Shown: positions 51,161 to 61,412, counted from the first letter of the stretch. The stretch: DNA of 64,000 nt from Streptomyces sp. NBC_00094 (GCF_026343125.1 NZ_JAPEMB010000001.1:372001-436000); one strand, 5' to 3'. Program-made: numbers and translations. The notes: generated by a model not told the origin, from the sequence alone.

Positions 51161-52435
51161 TCAACTCCCCGCGGGGCCCGTCCAGTCGGCGGGCACGCGG
51201 GCGAGTCGCACACGCTGAGGGTGGTCACCGACGTCCACGGTGGCCACCCGCAGGCCGGTGGCGAAGTCGATCGCCGTGACGCGGTCGGCGCCGCTCTCGG
51301 AGACGACGCAGGACCTGCCGTCGCCGCTGACGGTCGCCCAGTAGGGCTTGGACACGGCGACGAGCGGGCCCTCCTTGAGGGTCGTGCGGTCGACGACGGT
51401 GGCGTAGTCGTCCATCGTGCCGGCGACGCAGAGCTTGCCACCGTCGGGGCTCATCGAAAGTCCGTGATGGCGCGAGTCGTTGACCCAGCTCGTGCGGTCG
51501 GGGTCGGTCGACGGACTGCCCGGGAGGTACTTGGCCCTGGTGATCCGGTCGGTGGCGATGTCGTACTCCAGGAATCCGTTGAGGAAGGAGACCTGGAAGT
51601 AGAGCTTCTTCTCGTCCGGCGTGAAGACGAGCGGCCGGACGGCGTCGGAGAGGTCCGAGCGGCCGAAGGCGTCGAGGCGGGCGCGCATGTCGATCACCCG
51701 GACGGTCTCGAACGTGCGGGCGTCGACGACGGTGATGCGGCGGTCACCCTTGGTCCAGTCGAGCCAGGGGGCGTCGAGGGCGGTGGTGACCTCGCCGATG
51801 GACATGTTCCAGAGGAGGCCGTCGGAGGTGAAGACGTTCTCGTGGGGCTTGTCGCCGGTCGTGAAGGAGCCCAGTTCGCGGCCGGTGGCGATGTCGAGGA
51901 CGTGGACCGTGTTCGCCGTGGAGGCGGAGACGGCGACCCGGGTGCCGTCGGGCGAGACGGCCATGTGGTCGGCGCGGTAACCGGCGACGGGGAAGCGCCA
52001 GTTGATGCGGCCGGTGCGCAGGTCGAGGGAGACGACATCGGCGAAGCTGGGCCGGGAGACGACCATGGAGGAGCCGTCGGGAGTGGCGTACATGTCGTCG
52101 ACGAACTGGTCGTGCCCCTCCCCCGGCCCACTCCGGACGCCGAGGAAGAAGGCGAGCTTCACCGGGTTGAGGTAGATCTCCCGCAGCCGCTCCTCCCGGT
52201 CGGGGACGACGTTCAGCCGCCCGATGCGGCCGAAGTCGCCCCGGGACTCGATGACGTCGGCCGTGCCGTCCCAGTTGTTGCCGACGAACATCACCTCGCG
52301 CAGTCCGGCGGGGGCCCCCGCGCTCCGCACTCCCGGGGCGGCCGTGCCCGTGCCGCCGGACGCGGCGAGGAGGGCGAGGGCGATCGCGAGGGCTCCGCCG
52401 AACCGGCGGTGTCGTTGCGTGCGAGGGGAGGGCAT
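51161..52435 (-). CDS. Secreted YVTN-type beta-propeller protein
   Basis: A 424-residue protein with a signal peptide (RRFGGALAIALALLAASGGT). The body has repeated propeller strands: DMYATPDGSSMVVSRPSFAD, HMAVSPDGTRVAVSAST, VHVLDIATGRELGSFTTGDK, FTPDEKKLYFQVSFLNGFLE and LSMSPDGGKLCVAGT. The second-half Trp/Asp motifs fit YncE-like folds, used for binding rather than catalysis. Start at MPSPRTQRHRRF. It ends four bases from the convergent hydrolase gene; both are exported, so a shared extracellular task is possible. Confidence 0.85.
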   Translation of the reverse strand: MPSPRTQRHRRFGGALAIALALLAASGGTGTAAPGVRSAGAPAGLREVMFVGNNWDGTADVIESRGDFGRIGRLNVVPDREERLREIYLNPVKLAFFLGVRSGPGEGHDQFVDDMYATPDGSSMVVSRPSFADVVSLDLRTGRINWRFPVAGYRADHMAVSPDGTRVAVSASTANTVHVLDIATGRELGSFTTGDKPHENVFTSDGLLWNMSIGEVTTALDAPWLDWTKGDRRITVVDARTFETVRVIDMRARLDAFGRSDLSDAVRPLVFTPDEKKLYFQVSFLNGFLEYDIATDRITRAKYLPGSPSTDPDRTSWVNDSRHHGLSMSPDGGKLCVAGTMDDYATVVDRTTLKEGPLVAVSKPYWATVSGDGRSCVVSESGADRVTAIDFATGLRVATVDVGDHPQRVRLARVPADWTGPAGS

Positions 52436-52599
52436 GAGGGGTCCTTCTTCCTTCTCGGAACCGCGACTTACCCGAAAGTAACCATGTCCATGACAAGCCT
52501 GCAAGCCCTTGTCGCGCCTCGGGGGCCCACCCCCTCACACCAGGACTACCTCCGGTGCGGGACCATGGAGTCCGGAACGCGGAAGGGACGGAACGGACG

Positions 52600-53211
52600 A
52601 TGAGGCACCGCAGTGTCGCGGACCTGATGACGCCGAACGCGGTCGCGGTGCAGCCCGGGACCTCGTTCAAGGAGATCGCACGGCTCCTCGACGAGTACGG
52701 CATCACCGCGGTCCCGGTCGTCGACCACGAGAACCGGCCCGTGGGCGTGGTCTCCGAGGCCGACCTCCTGCGGCGGCACACCTCGAAGGACGGCCCGAGC
52801 ACCGCCGAGGCGATGATGTCCAGCCCGGTCGTGACGGCCCGCCCCTCATGGACGGCGGTCGAGGCGGCCCGCCTGATGGAGCGGCACCGCGTGAAGCGGC
52901 TGCCGGTGGTGGACGCGGGCGGGCGGCTCATCGGGGTACTGAGCCGCAGCGACCTGCTTCAGCTGTTCCTGCGGCGGGACCGCCTGATCCAGGAGGAGAT
53001 CCGGGAGGACGTCGTCGTCCGCATCCTGCGCCTCTCCCCCGCCGCCGTGCACATCGACGTCGACGAGGGCCTGGTGACGCTCAGCGGCACCCTGGAGAGC
53101 CCGGAACTCGCCCCGATCCTGGTCCAGCTGTGCGAGTCGGTGGACGGCGTGGTCGAGGTCATCGACCGGCTGGTCGCGCACGAGGACGAGGGCGGGGAGG
53201 GCTCCGCGTAG
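52600..53211 (+). CDS. CBS-BON domain protein
   Basis: A 203-residue protein. Two CBS motifs (VADLMTPNAVAVQPGTSFKE; AEAMMSSPVVTARPSWTAVE) form a Bateman module that binds adenosyl nucleotides. It is followed by a BON domain (RDRLIQEEIREDVVVRILRL, VDEGLVTLSGTLESPEL, VDGVVEVIDRLVAHED). Such proteins are common in Streptomyces and often linked to dormancy or stress regulons. The ATG has GGAACGGACG upstream. Confidence 0.9.
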   Translation: MRHRSVADLMTPNAVAVQPGTSFKEIARLLDEYGITAVPVVDHENRPVGVVSEADLLRRHTSKDGPSTAEAMMSSPVVTARPSWTAVEAARLMERHRVKRLPVVDAGGRLIGVLSRSDLLQLFLRRDRLIQEEIREDVVVRILRLSPAAVHIDVDEGLVTLSGTLESPELAPILVQLCESVDGVVEVIDRLVAHEDEGGEGSA

Positions 53212-53213
53212 GA

Positions 53214-53370
53214 GCGACCGGGTGGTACGGCTGCGCGGGGGAACGACCGGGTGGCTACGGCTGTGCGCGGAACGACCGCGTGGCTACGGCTCCACGGAGG
53301 ACGACCGTGCGGCTACGGCTCCACACAGGAGCGACCGGGCGGCCACGGCTCCGCTCAGGAGCGGCGACCG
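53214..53370. repeat. About five 29-33 bp tandem repeats downstream of CBS-BON gene
   Basis: Units built on GACCGGGTGGCTACGGCT recur about every 30 bases and degrade to the right. They fill most of the 239-base spacer between the CBS-BON and DUF1876 genes, which otherwise holds nothing I recognise. Confidence 0.85.
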
Positions 53371-53450
53371 CGCCGCGGGTGGCGACGGCCGCAAGGGGTC
53401 CGGCCCGGCGGTCTCGTCCGGCCGGACCCCCGGGGCGGGTGGCGGCTCCG

Positions 53451-53750
53451 TCAGGAGACCGCCTCCGGCCAGCCGTATCCGGGACCGGTGTGCTGGGGTA
53501 CGGTCCCCGCGCCCACCGCCTCCATCTCCCGGTTGGCCTCCCGCATGAGCTTGCCGGCCAGGTCCTTCATCGCCCGGCTCGCGGCGAGCTCGTCGCCGAT
53601 CGCCGGAACGTCCACGTCCGCCGGGTTGCAGCGGGCGGTGCCGTGACCCGTGAGGGTCGAGTTACCCGTCTTCAGCCGGGCCTCGGCCTCCGTCCTGCCG
53701 CTCTCCTCGACCAGTTCCAGGCCGACCGTCCACTCCAGGGTGCGTGTCAT
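53451..53750 (-). CDS. DUF1876 family small protein
   Basis: A 99-residue protein with a GGAGG site. It starts MTRTLEWTVGLELVEESGRT and has the family GTARCNPADVDVPAIGDELA segment and C-terminal LAGKLMREANREMEAV. DUF1876 proteins are small, dsRBD-like in fold, and frequent in actinobacteria in several copies. Function unknown. The tail GPGYGWPEAVS ends near the repeat array. Confidence 0.85.
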   Translation of the reverse strand: MTRTLEWTVGLELVEESGRTEAEARLKTGNSTLTGHGTARCNPADVDVPAIGDELAASRAMKDLAGKLMREANREMEAVGAGTVPQHTGPGYGWPEAVS

Positions 53751-53864
53751 GGTCTGCCTCCTCGCACGTCGCTCCCCGGGGCCGACCGCCCGGGTGGTCC
53801 CGGCGGCCGTTCGCCCGGTTACCTCCAGCATCCATCCATCCGCCCGCGGCTGCGCGCGGGGCGC

Positions 53865-54707
53865 TCAGGGGGCGCGGAAGAGGCGGGGGAAGCGTGGCGC
53901 GAGCCAGGGCTTGCGCCCCCAGCCGAGCGCCTTGCCCCGGGCGATGACGGGCCACGGGTCGAGCCGTCCCAGGGCGAGGAGCAGGAAGGCGACGGGCTCG
54001 GTGAGGATCGTGCAGTCCGGGCGGGCGGGCGGTTCCTGCGCGACCTCGACCTCGCCGTCCGTGACGGTCACCCCGAAGCCCGGGCCGCCCCGGAGCCGTA
54101 CCGCGAAGCGGGCGGTCAGACCGGCGACCGCGGCCGGGTCGGTCACCCTCGGCATGGCGGTGGTCATGAACGGGAGGGTGAGGACGACCCGGCGGGCGTC
54201 GAGCATGTGGGGGCGGCCGAGGGCGAGGGCCAGGTCGTATCCGTGGCCGAGCATGTGCGTCAGAAGGTACGAGCCGAGGACGGCCGGGCCCATCGGGCCG
54301 AGCGGGGTGCTGACGACCTCGGAAGGGTCGCGCCGCTCGACGTCGGCGAGGAAGGCGGCGGCCTGCGCCGTGATCATCTCGGCCAGGGCGCCGGGATCGC
54401 GCTCCGCGAAACCGGCCAGGGCACGCTCGTTGGCCTCGGCCAGGCTCCCGGGCGTGCCGTCCCCGTAGGGGCGCTCGCGGCCGGCGGCGAGGTCGGCCAT
54501 GAGGGCGTTCGCCTGGGCCAGGTGGGCGGCGGCCTCGCCGACCGTCCAGACGGAGCGGGGAACCGGCAGACCCCCGACGTGCCCGGCGGCGCTCCCCCGG
54601 GCGCCTCCCGCACCCCGCGGCGCGCGCAGCACCTCCGCGATGTCCTCGGCGGTCCCCCGTATCGCCTCGGCGAGATCCTCGGGAAGTACCCCTGTCGTTC
54701 GCTGCAC
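53865..54707 (-). CDS. Maleylpyruvate isomerase N-terminal (DinB-like)/SCP2 protein
   Basis: A 280-residue protein from a GTG with GGGTGGGG upstream. The N-terminal four-helix DinB-like half has metal-type histidines in WTVGEAAAHLAQANALMADL and LLTHMLGHGYDLALALGRP. The C-terminal half (VTVTDGEVEVAQEPPARPD; CTILTEPVAFLLLALGR) is an SCP2-like lipid-binding module. Related proteins are mycothiol-dependent transferases or isomerases. No aromatic pathway genes adjoin it. Alternative longer starts add only low-complexity sequence. Confidence 0.8.
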   Translation of the reverse strand: MQRTTGVLPEDLAEAIRGTAEDIAEVLRAPRGAGGARGSAAGHVGGLPVPRSVWTVGEAAAHLAQANALMADLAAGRERPYGDGTPGSLAEANERALAGFAERDPGALAEMITAQAAAFLADVERRDPSEVVSTPLGPMGPAVLGSYLLTHMLGHGYDLALALGRPHMLDARRVVLTLPFMTTAMPRVTDPAAVAGLTARFAVRLRGGPGFGVTVTDGEVEVAQEPPARPDCTILTEPVAFLLLALGRLDPWPVIARGKALGWGRKPWLAPRFPRLFRAP

Positions 54708-54814
54708 GCGCCCCACCCCTCCCGGACGCCGGCGCTCCCCGTGCGGAGCGACGGTCGGTGAGGGACCGTACCAGGGGTAAGGCCACGCGGCACCGAACCT
54801 CACGAGGACTCACG

Positions 54815-56295
<1,481 letters not shown>

Positions 56296-56329
56296 CCGTG
56301 CGCCCTCACGCCCGAGGGACGTACCACTG

Positions 56330-56370
56330 AAGGGGCCGGCCCCGCGCACATCGCGCGGGGCCGGCCCTTT
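56330..56370. terminator. argG terminator
   Basis: Perfect 18-base GC-rich arms (56330-56347 and 56353-56370) with a five-base loop, then a short T run, 35 bases after the argG stop. A classic intrinsic terminator. Confidence 0.9.
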
Positions 56371-56409
56371 CGTCATCGCCGCCCGTCCGATCCCGTCCAG
56401 GTCCGGCCG

Positions 56410-56451
56410 CCCGACCCGACCCGACCCGACCCGACCCGACCCGACCCGACC
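56410..56451. repeat. CCGAC pentamer repeat, about eight copies
   Basis: Eight exact five-base units between the argG terminator and the convergent oxidoreductase gene. Non-coding microsatellite. Confidence 0.95.
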
Positions 56452-56503
56452 GGCCAACGGCCCGGGCGGGGAGGAGGACACCAGCGCCCCGCGCCGGGAA
56501 TCC

Positions 56504-57457
56504 TCAGGCCTCCGTGGCCGGAGTCCCGTCCACCACGAGGACGATCTTGCCCGTGGTGCGGTCGGTCTCACCGAGCGCGTGCGCCTCGGCCGCGTCGGCG
56601 AGCGGGAAGACGGCCTCGACGTGGGCGCGCAGGGCGCCCGACTCGACGAGGCCGGCGACGGCGTTCATCCCGGCGTGGTCGGCCTCCACGAGGAGAGTCT
56701 CCACCCGCACTCCCCGCGCGGCCGCCTTCGCCGGCTCGTCCGGGTCGCTGCCCGGGAGGAGGGAGACGAGGACGCCGCCGGGGCGGAGGACGCCGAGCGA
56801 GCGGACGCGGGTGTCCCCCGCGACCGGGTCGAGGACCACGTCGACGTCCCGGACGACCTCGGCGAAGTCGACCGAGCGGTAGTCGACGACCTCGTCCGCG
56901 CCGAGCGAGCGGACGAAGTCGTGCTTCGGGGCGCTCGCGGTGGCGATGACGTACGCGCCACGGGACTTGGCGATCTGGACGGCGAGGTGACCGACTCCGC
57001 CGGCGGCCGCGTGGACGAGGACACGCTGCCCGGGGCCGACCCGGGCGGTGTCGACGATCGCCTGGTACGCGGTGAGGGCGGCGAGCGGCAGGGCTCCGGC
57101 CTGGACGTGGTCGATGCCGGCCGGCTTGTGGGCGAAGGCGCGGGCGGGGCCCGTCACGTACTCGGCGTGCGAGCCGACTCCGTACGGGTAGGGCAGCATC
57201 CCGAAGACCTCGTCGCCCGGCTTGAACATGGTCACGCCGTAGCCGACGGCCTCCACGACTCCGGAGACGTCCCAGCCGAGGACGAGGGGCAGCCGGTCGA
57301 GGAAGAGGACGGCGGAGCGGTGCTTCCAGTCGGTCGGGTTGACGCCGGCCGCGCGGACGGCGACGAGGATCTCGTTGAGGCCCGGCTCGGGCCGCGGGAG
57401 CACGACCTCCCGGAGGACGTCGGGGGTGCCGTGGGTGTCCTGGCTCATGGCGCGCAT
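56504..57457 (-). CDS. NADP-dependent zinc-less medium-chain oxidoreductase (quinone reductase type)
   Basis: A 317-residue MDR protein. It shows VAVRAAGVNPTDWKHRS, LGWDVSGVVEAVGYGVTMF, the cofactor loop HAAAGGVGHLAVQIAKSRGA and LGADEVVDYRSVDF, without zinc-binding cysteines, as in quinone oxidoreductase-like enzymes. The ATG at 57457 gives the usual family N-terminus; one at 57475 is equally open. Divergent from a GlxA-type AraC regulator across a spacer with a palindromic site, so it is the likely target. Confidence 0.9.
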   Translation of the reverse strand: MRAMSQDTHGTPDVLREVVLPRPEPGLNEILVAVRAAGVNPTDWKHRSAVLFLDRLPLVLGWDVSGVVEAVGYGVTMFKPGDEVFGMLPYPYGVGSHAEYVTGPARAFAHKPAGIDHVQAGALPLAALTAYQAIVDTARVGPGQRVLVHAAAGGVGHLAVQIAKSRGAYVIATASAPKHDFVRSLGADEVVDYRSVDFAEVVRDVDVVLDPVAGDTRVRSLGVLRPGGVLVSLLPGSDPDEPAKAAARGVRVETLLVEADHAGMNAVAGLVESGALRAHVEAVFPLADAAEAHALGETDRTTGKIVLVVDGTPATEA

Positions 57458-57510
57458 GGTGCGGTGGTTCGTCATGCACACCAGCGTCGCCGCCGGCCCC
57501 ACGGCGTACC

Positions 57511-57526
57511 ATGGCATGATTGCCAT
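57511..57526. promoter_or_regulatory. Operator between oxidoreductase and AraC genes
   Basis: ATGGCA-TGAT-TGCCAT is a perfect six-base inverted repeat with a four-base centre, 20 bases upstream of the AraC gene ATG and 54 bases from the oxidoreductase start. It probably controls both divergent genes. Confidence 0.65.
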
Positions 57527-57545
57527 CTTTCGACAGGATTCTGCC

Positions 57546-58628
57546 ATGGAGAACCGCCACCGTGTCGTCGTCCTCGCCCTGGACGGGGTGTACCCCTTCG
57601 AGCTGGGGATCCCGAACCGGGTGTTCGGTGCCACGCCCGAGTTCTACGAGGTGCTGACCTGCTCCGTGGACGGCGGTCCGGTCCGTACCAACGCCGACTT
57701 CTCGGTGACCGTCGCGCACGGGCCGGAGGTGCTGCGCACGGCCGACACGGTGGTGCTGCCGCCCTTCGACGTGTCGCTCCTCTCCCGCGAGGTGCCCCCG
57801 GCGGTCGCCGAGGCACTGGCGACCGTGCGCCCGGAGACCCGGCTGGTGTCCATCTGCACCGGTGCCTTCGTGCTCGCCGCCGCCGGGATGCTCGACGGCC
57901 GGCCCGCCACGACGCACTGGGCGCTCGTGGAGACCTTCCGCTCGTGGTTCCCGCAGGTGGCAGTGGACCCGGACGTCCTCTTCGTCGACGACGGGTCCGT
58001 CCTGACGTCGGCGGGCGCCGCTTCGGGGGTGGACGTCTGCCTGCACCTCGTACGGAGCGACCACGGCGCCGCCGTCGCCAACCGGGTGGCCCGTATGTGC
58101 GTCGCACCGCCCTGGCGGGACGGCGGTCAGGCCCAGTACATCGAGCAGCCGGTCCCCGAGGCCACGGCCAACGACACGTCGGCGACCCGGCAGTGGGCGC
58201 TGCGGCGCCTGCACGAGCCGATCGCCCTGAGCGACCTCGCCGGCCACGCCCGGATGAGCCTGCGCACCTTCGCCCGGCGGTTCGACGAGGAGGTCGGCAT
58301 GAGCCCGGGGCGGTGGCTGATCCAGCAGAGGGTCTCCCGCGCCCGGCAGCTCCTCGAAACCACCGACCTGGCCGTGGACGACATCGCGGGCCAGGTCGGC
58401 TTCGCCACCGGAACCTCGCTGCGCCAGCACCTGCACGCCGCCATCGGCGTCACCCCGCTCGCCTACCGGCGGACCTTCCGCGGCGAGGGGAGGACGAGCT
58501 CCGAGAGGGCGGGTTCCGGGAGGGCTGGTTCCGAGAGGACGACATCCGGGAGGACGGGTTCCGAGAGGACGGCTTCCGAGAGGACGGCTTCCGAGAGGAC
58601 GGCTTCCGCGGCGGCGGCGACGGTCTGA
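57546..58628 (+). CDS. GlxA-type AraC regulator (DJ-1/PfpI plus HTH) with repeat tail
   Basis: A 360-residue regulator. Residues 5-175 form a DJ-1/PfpI-like domain (VVVLALDGVYPFELGIPNRV; LVSICTGAFVLAAAGMLDGR with the nucleophile-elbow cysteine). Residues 210-310 hold the two AraC helix-turn-helix motifs (LSDLAGHARMSLRTFARRFD; VDDIAGQVGFATGTSLRQHL). Relatives end soon after this at about 320 residues. Here a 45-residue Ser-Glu-Arg-Thr tail is added, coded by 15-bp tandem repeats. Likely regulates the divergent oxidoreductase. Confidence 0.92.
   Translation: MENRHRVVVLALDGVYPFELGIPNRVFGATPEFYEVLTCSVDGGPVRTNADFSVTVAHGPEVLRTADTVVLPPFDVSLLSREVPPAVAEALATVRPETRLVSICTGAFVLAAAGMLDGRPATTHWALVETFRSWFPQVAVDPDVLFVDDGSVLTSAGAASGVDVCLHLVRSDHGAAVANRVARMCVAPPWRDGGQAQYIEQPVPEATANDTSATRQWALRRLHEPIALSDLAGHARMSLRTFARRFDEEVGMSPGRWLIQQRVSRARQLLETTDLAVDDIAGQVGFATGTSLRQHLHAAIGVTPLAYRRTFRGEGRTSSERAGSGRAGSERTTSGRTGSERTASERTASERTASAAAATV
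58487..58610. repeat. 15-bp minisatellite coding the AraC regulator tail
   Basis: About eight 15-base units related to CCGAGAGGACGGCTT, the last three exact. They encode repeats of Ser-Glu-Arg-Thr-Ala and stay in frame whatever the copy number. Confidence 0.9.
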
Positions 58629-58810
58629 GGTCGTCCGTCCACCCCCGGTCCTCCGGCCGCCCGCGATTCGGGAGCGCGCCACGCCGGGCGTCGATGTGCG
58701 GCCTTCTCCCTGGCGAGGCACCCTGGTAGGGACCTGGCCGGGCGCGGTCGTCCGGTCCGCCTGGCCGGCCCGTCCGCCGTCGGAGTGCGACACACGGAGG
58801 GGATCTACTC

Positions 58811-61126
58811 ATGGCACCGGACAACGCGCTGCTCGTGGTCGACGCAGCGGGAGTCGTGGTCGGCTGGAGCCAGGAGGCCAGGTCCCTGTTCGACCGCGGC
58901 ACGTCCGAGGCCATCGGCCGCCCCCTCGCCGACCTCTGGCCGGGATCGGGGACGCCGAGCGTCGCCGGCCCGTCCGACGCCACGACGGAGCTGCCCGGCC
59001 TTCTCGTCCTGCCCGTGACGCTGCGCGGCGGCGGATCGGGATGGAGCGTCCACCTGAGGCGGTCGGACAAGGACGAGGAGGCGCGCGACCAGGCGCTGCT
59101 GAACGCGCTGTTCACGCAGTCGCCCATCGGGATGCAGGTGCTCGATCCGGAGCTGCGCGTCCTGCGGGTGAACACCGCGGCGTCGGCGATGAGCCGGATC
59201 GGCTCCGCCCGCGTGCTCGGCCACCGCCTCGACGACGCGTTCCGGCTGTCCGACCCCACCGCCGCCGAGGCGATCGTCCGCGAGGTGCTGGCCACCGGAG
59301 AGCCCGCGCTGGACAGGCTGATACGCGTCCGGCCGCCCGAGGACCCGGATCACGAACACGTGTACTCCGCCTCCGTGTTCCGGCTCCAGGACGCCGACGG
59401 GCGGGTCCTGGGCGTCTCCACGGCGGTGGTGGACGTCACCGTCCGCGAGCGCGCCCTGGCCAGGGCCCGGGTTCTCGACTCCGTACGGGAGCACGTGGGG
59501 ACGACGCTGGACCTGAACGCCACCTGCGCCGAGCTCGTCGACGTGCTCGTCCCCGCCTTCGCCGACACCGCGGTGATCGACCTGCTGGACCCGGTCGTCC
59601 GGGGCGACGCTCCCCCGTCGGCGCCCATCGGGCCCGACACACCCCTGCGGCGTACGGCGTTCGCCTCGACGGATCACCGGCGGGACGCGCCGGCCGGCGG
59701 TACGGGACCGTTCCGCTTCCCCGGGGCGTGGCTCCAGTCCCTCACCGACCTGCGGCCGCATCTGGTCACGTACCACCCGGACGACGACCCCGACGCGGAC
59801 CCTCGGCCGACCCGGACCACGCGCCCCTCGGGCGCGCACTCCGCGATCGTCACGCCCCTGACGATCCGGGACCAGGTCCTCGGAACGCTGAGCCTCCACC
59901 GTGCCTCGGGGCGCGACCTGTTCGTGGACGAGGACCTCACCCTCGCGTGGGAGGTCGCCACGCGGACCGCGCTCCACATCGACAACGCGCGCCGCTACAC
60001 GAGGGAACACACCATCGCGCTGACGCTGCAGCGTCGCCTGTTGCCGCAGCGACCCGCGCACGAGGCCGCCGTGGAGAGCGCTCATTTCGCCCAGGCGGTC
60101 GAGGCCGGCGGCGGCTGGTTCGACGTCTTCCCGCTCTCCGGCGGGCGGACCGCCCTCACCGTCGGGTGTGTCTCCGGCACCGGCATCCACGCCGCCATGG
60201 CGATGGGCCAGATCCGTACGGCCCTGCACTCCCTGGCCTCCCTCGACCTGGAGCCCGACGAGCTCCTCGCCCGCCTCGACGAGACGGTGACACGCCTCGC
60301 AGCCGAACGCGCCGACCTGCCGTCCGGCGACCCGCTGCGGAGCCAGGTGCTGACCGCCGACTGCCTCTACGCGGTGTACGACCCGCTGGCCCTGAACTGT
60401 GTCATCGCCCTCGCCGGCGGCCCGCGACCGGTGCTCGCGCATCCCGACGGAACCACCGAGACGGTCGGCATCACCCCCGGTCCCCCGCTGGGCGGCGGCG
60501 AGGGAGCACCGCTCGCGAGCCTGAGCCTGGACCTGTCCGAGGGGAGCGTCATCGCGCTCTGCACGGACGCGTTCCTGTCCGTGTCCGAGAGCGGGAGGGC
60601 GGCGGGCCTCGAGCGGCTGCGGCAGGCCCTCGCGGACGGCGGGCGCCCGCTGGACGACCTGTGCGCCGATGCCGTACGCACCGTCCCGGCGCCCTCGCCC
60701 GGCGCCGACGCGGTCCTGCTCCTCGTCCGGACCCAGGGCATGGACCCGGGTCTCGTCGCCACCTGGGACCTGCCGTCCGTCCCGGAGGCCGTCGCCATCG
60801 CCCGGGCCGCGACCCGGCGCCAACTGACCGCCTGGGGGCTCGACGAACTGTCGCTCGCCACGGAGCTCATCGTCAGTGAACTGGCCACCAACGCCGTGCG
60901 CTACGGCACCCCGCCCCTCACCATCCGCCTGATCAAGGGCCGCGCCCTCACCTGTGAGGTGAGCGACACCAGCCCCGTCGCACCGCGCCTCCGCCACGCC
61001 CGGACACACGACGAGGGCGGTCGAGGCCTGTTCATCTGCGCCGAGCTCTCGCAGAGCTGGGGCGTCCGCTACGGCGACGCCGGCAAGACGATCTGGACGG
61101 AACAGGAGATCCCCGACCCGGCGTGA
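58811..61126 (+). CDS. PAS-GAF-SpoIIE-like protein with lost metal ligands, plus HATPase domain
   Basis: A 771-residue protein with two PAS-like regions (about 1-90 and 95-215), a GAF domain (225-395), a SpoIIE/PP2C-like domain (about 405-640) and a C-terminal HATPase domain with intact N-box (TELIVSELATNAVRYG). The PP2C-like domain is degenerate: GGGWFDV replaces GGDWYD, VGCVSGTG replaces GDVxGHG, and GADAVLLLVR replaces DD before the last strand. Metal binding and phosphatase activity are therefore unlikely. The HATPase part looks functional. GGAGGGG precedes the ATG. Compare the intact paralogue at 22503. Confidence 0.9.
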   Translation: MAPDNALLVVDAAGVVVGWSQEARSLFDRGTSEAIGRPLADLWPGSGTPSVAGPSDATTELPGLLVLPVTLRGGGSGWSVHLRRSDKDEEARDQALLNALFTQSPIGMQVLDPELRVLRVNTAASAMSRIGSARVLGHRLDDAFRLSDPTAAEAIVREVLATGEPALDRLIRVRPPEDPDHEHVYSASVFRLQDADGRVLGVSTAVVDVTVRERALARARVLDSVREHVGTTLDLNATCAELVDVLVPAFADTAVIDLLDPVVRGDAPPSAPIGPDTPLRRTAFASTDHRRDAPAGGTGPFRFPGAWLQSLTDLRPHLVTYHPDDDPDADPRPTRTTRPSGAHSAIVTPLTIRDQVLGTLSLHRASGRDLFVDEDLTLAWEVATRTALHIDNARRYTREHTIALTLQRRLLPQRPAHEAAVESAHFAQAVEAGGGWFDVFPLSGGRTALTVGCVSGTGIHAAMAMGQIRTALHSLASLDLEPDELLARLDETVTRLAAERADLPSGDPLRSQVLTADCLYAVYDPLALNCVIALAGGPRPVLAHPDGTTETVGITPGPPLGGGEGAPLASLSLDLSEGSVIALCTDAFLSVSESGRAAGLERLRQALADGGRPLDDLCADAVRTVPAPSPGADAVLLLVRTQGMDPGLVATWDLPSVPEAVAIARAATRRQLTAWGLDELSLATELIVSELATNAVRYGTPPLTIRLIKGRALTCEVSDTSPVAPRLRHARTHDEGGRGLFICAELSQSWGVRYGDAGKTIWTEQEIPDPA

Positions 61127-61137
61127 CGCACCGCTAG

Positions 61138-61178
61138 GGGGTGTCTTGGCGAGCCCGGCCTGATCGGCAAGACACCCC
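61138..61178. mobile_element. 41-bp palindrome flanked by CTAG, mini IS relic or terminator
   Basis: Sixteen-base perfect arms (61133-61148 and 61168-61183) include CTAG at both outer ends; inside them GGGGTGTCTTG pairs with CAAGACACCCC across a 19-base loop. The start resembles the IS5-like end at 6764. It lies just after the SpoIIE-like gene and could also stop transcription before the tRNA. Confidence 0.6.
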
Positions 61179-61294
61179 CTAGCCCCGCTTGTCACCCGTA
61201 CGGCTCTGTCCGCGACGCGGCGGGGGCCCCGAGCCCTGAGGAGAGCGCATGGTCCTGAGGGGTGCCGTGGATAGCGTAGTGTTGTACCTACCGA

Positions 61295-61368
61295 CGCGGG
61301 GTGGAGCAGCTCGGTAGCTCGCTGGGCTCATAACCCAGAGGTCGCAGGTTCAAATCCTGTCCCCGCTA
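61295..61368 (+). tRNA. Initiator tRNA-fMet (anticodon CAT)
   Basis: A full cloverleaf can be drawn: acceptor CGCGGGG with CCCCGCT, D-arm GGAGCAGCTCGGTAGCTC, anticodon stem CTGGG-CTCATAA-CCCAG, and T-arm with GGTTCAAATCC. The unpaired C1-T72 and three consecutive G-C pairs below the anticodon loop are marks of the initiator. CCA is not encoded. A hairpin terminator follows. Confidence 0.95.
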
Positions 61369-61377
61369 CTGAAGTGA

Positions 61378-61412
61378 CGTGAGGCCCGGATCCACAGGAT
61401 CCGGGCCTCACG
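61378..61412. terminator. Terminator after tRNA-fMet
   Basis: Perfect 16-base arms (61378-61393 and 61397-61412) with a three-base loop, ten bases after the tRNA. It also lies before the convergent response-regulator stop. Confidence 0.88.

Noticed and set aside
58805..61195. 796-codon frame antisense to the SpoIIE-like gene
   Set aside because: No domain features; crosses the palindrome at 61138.
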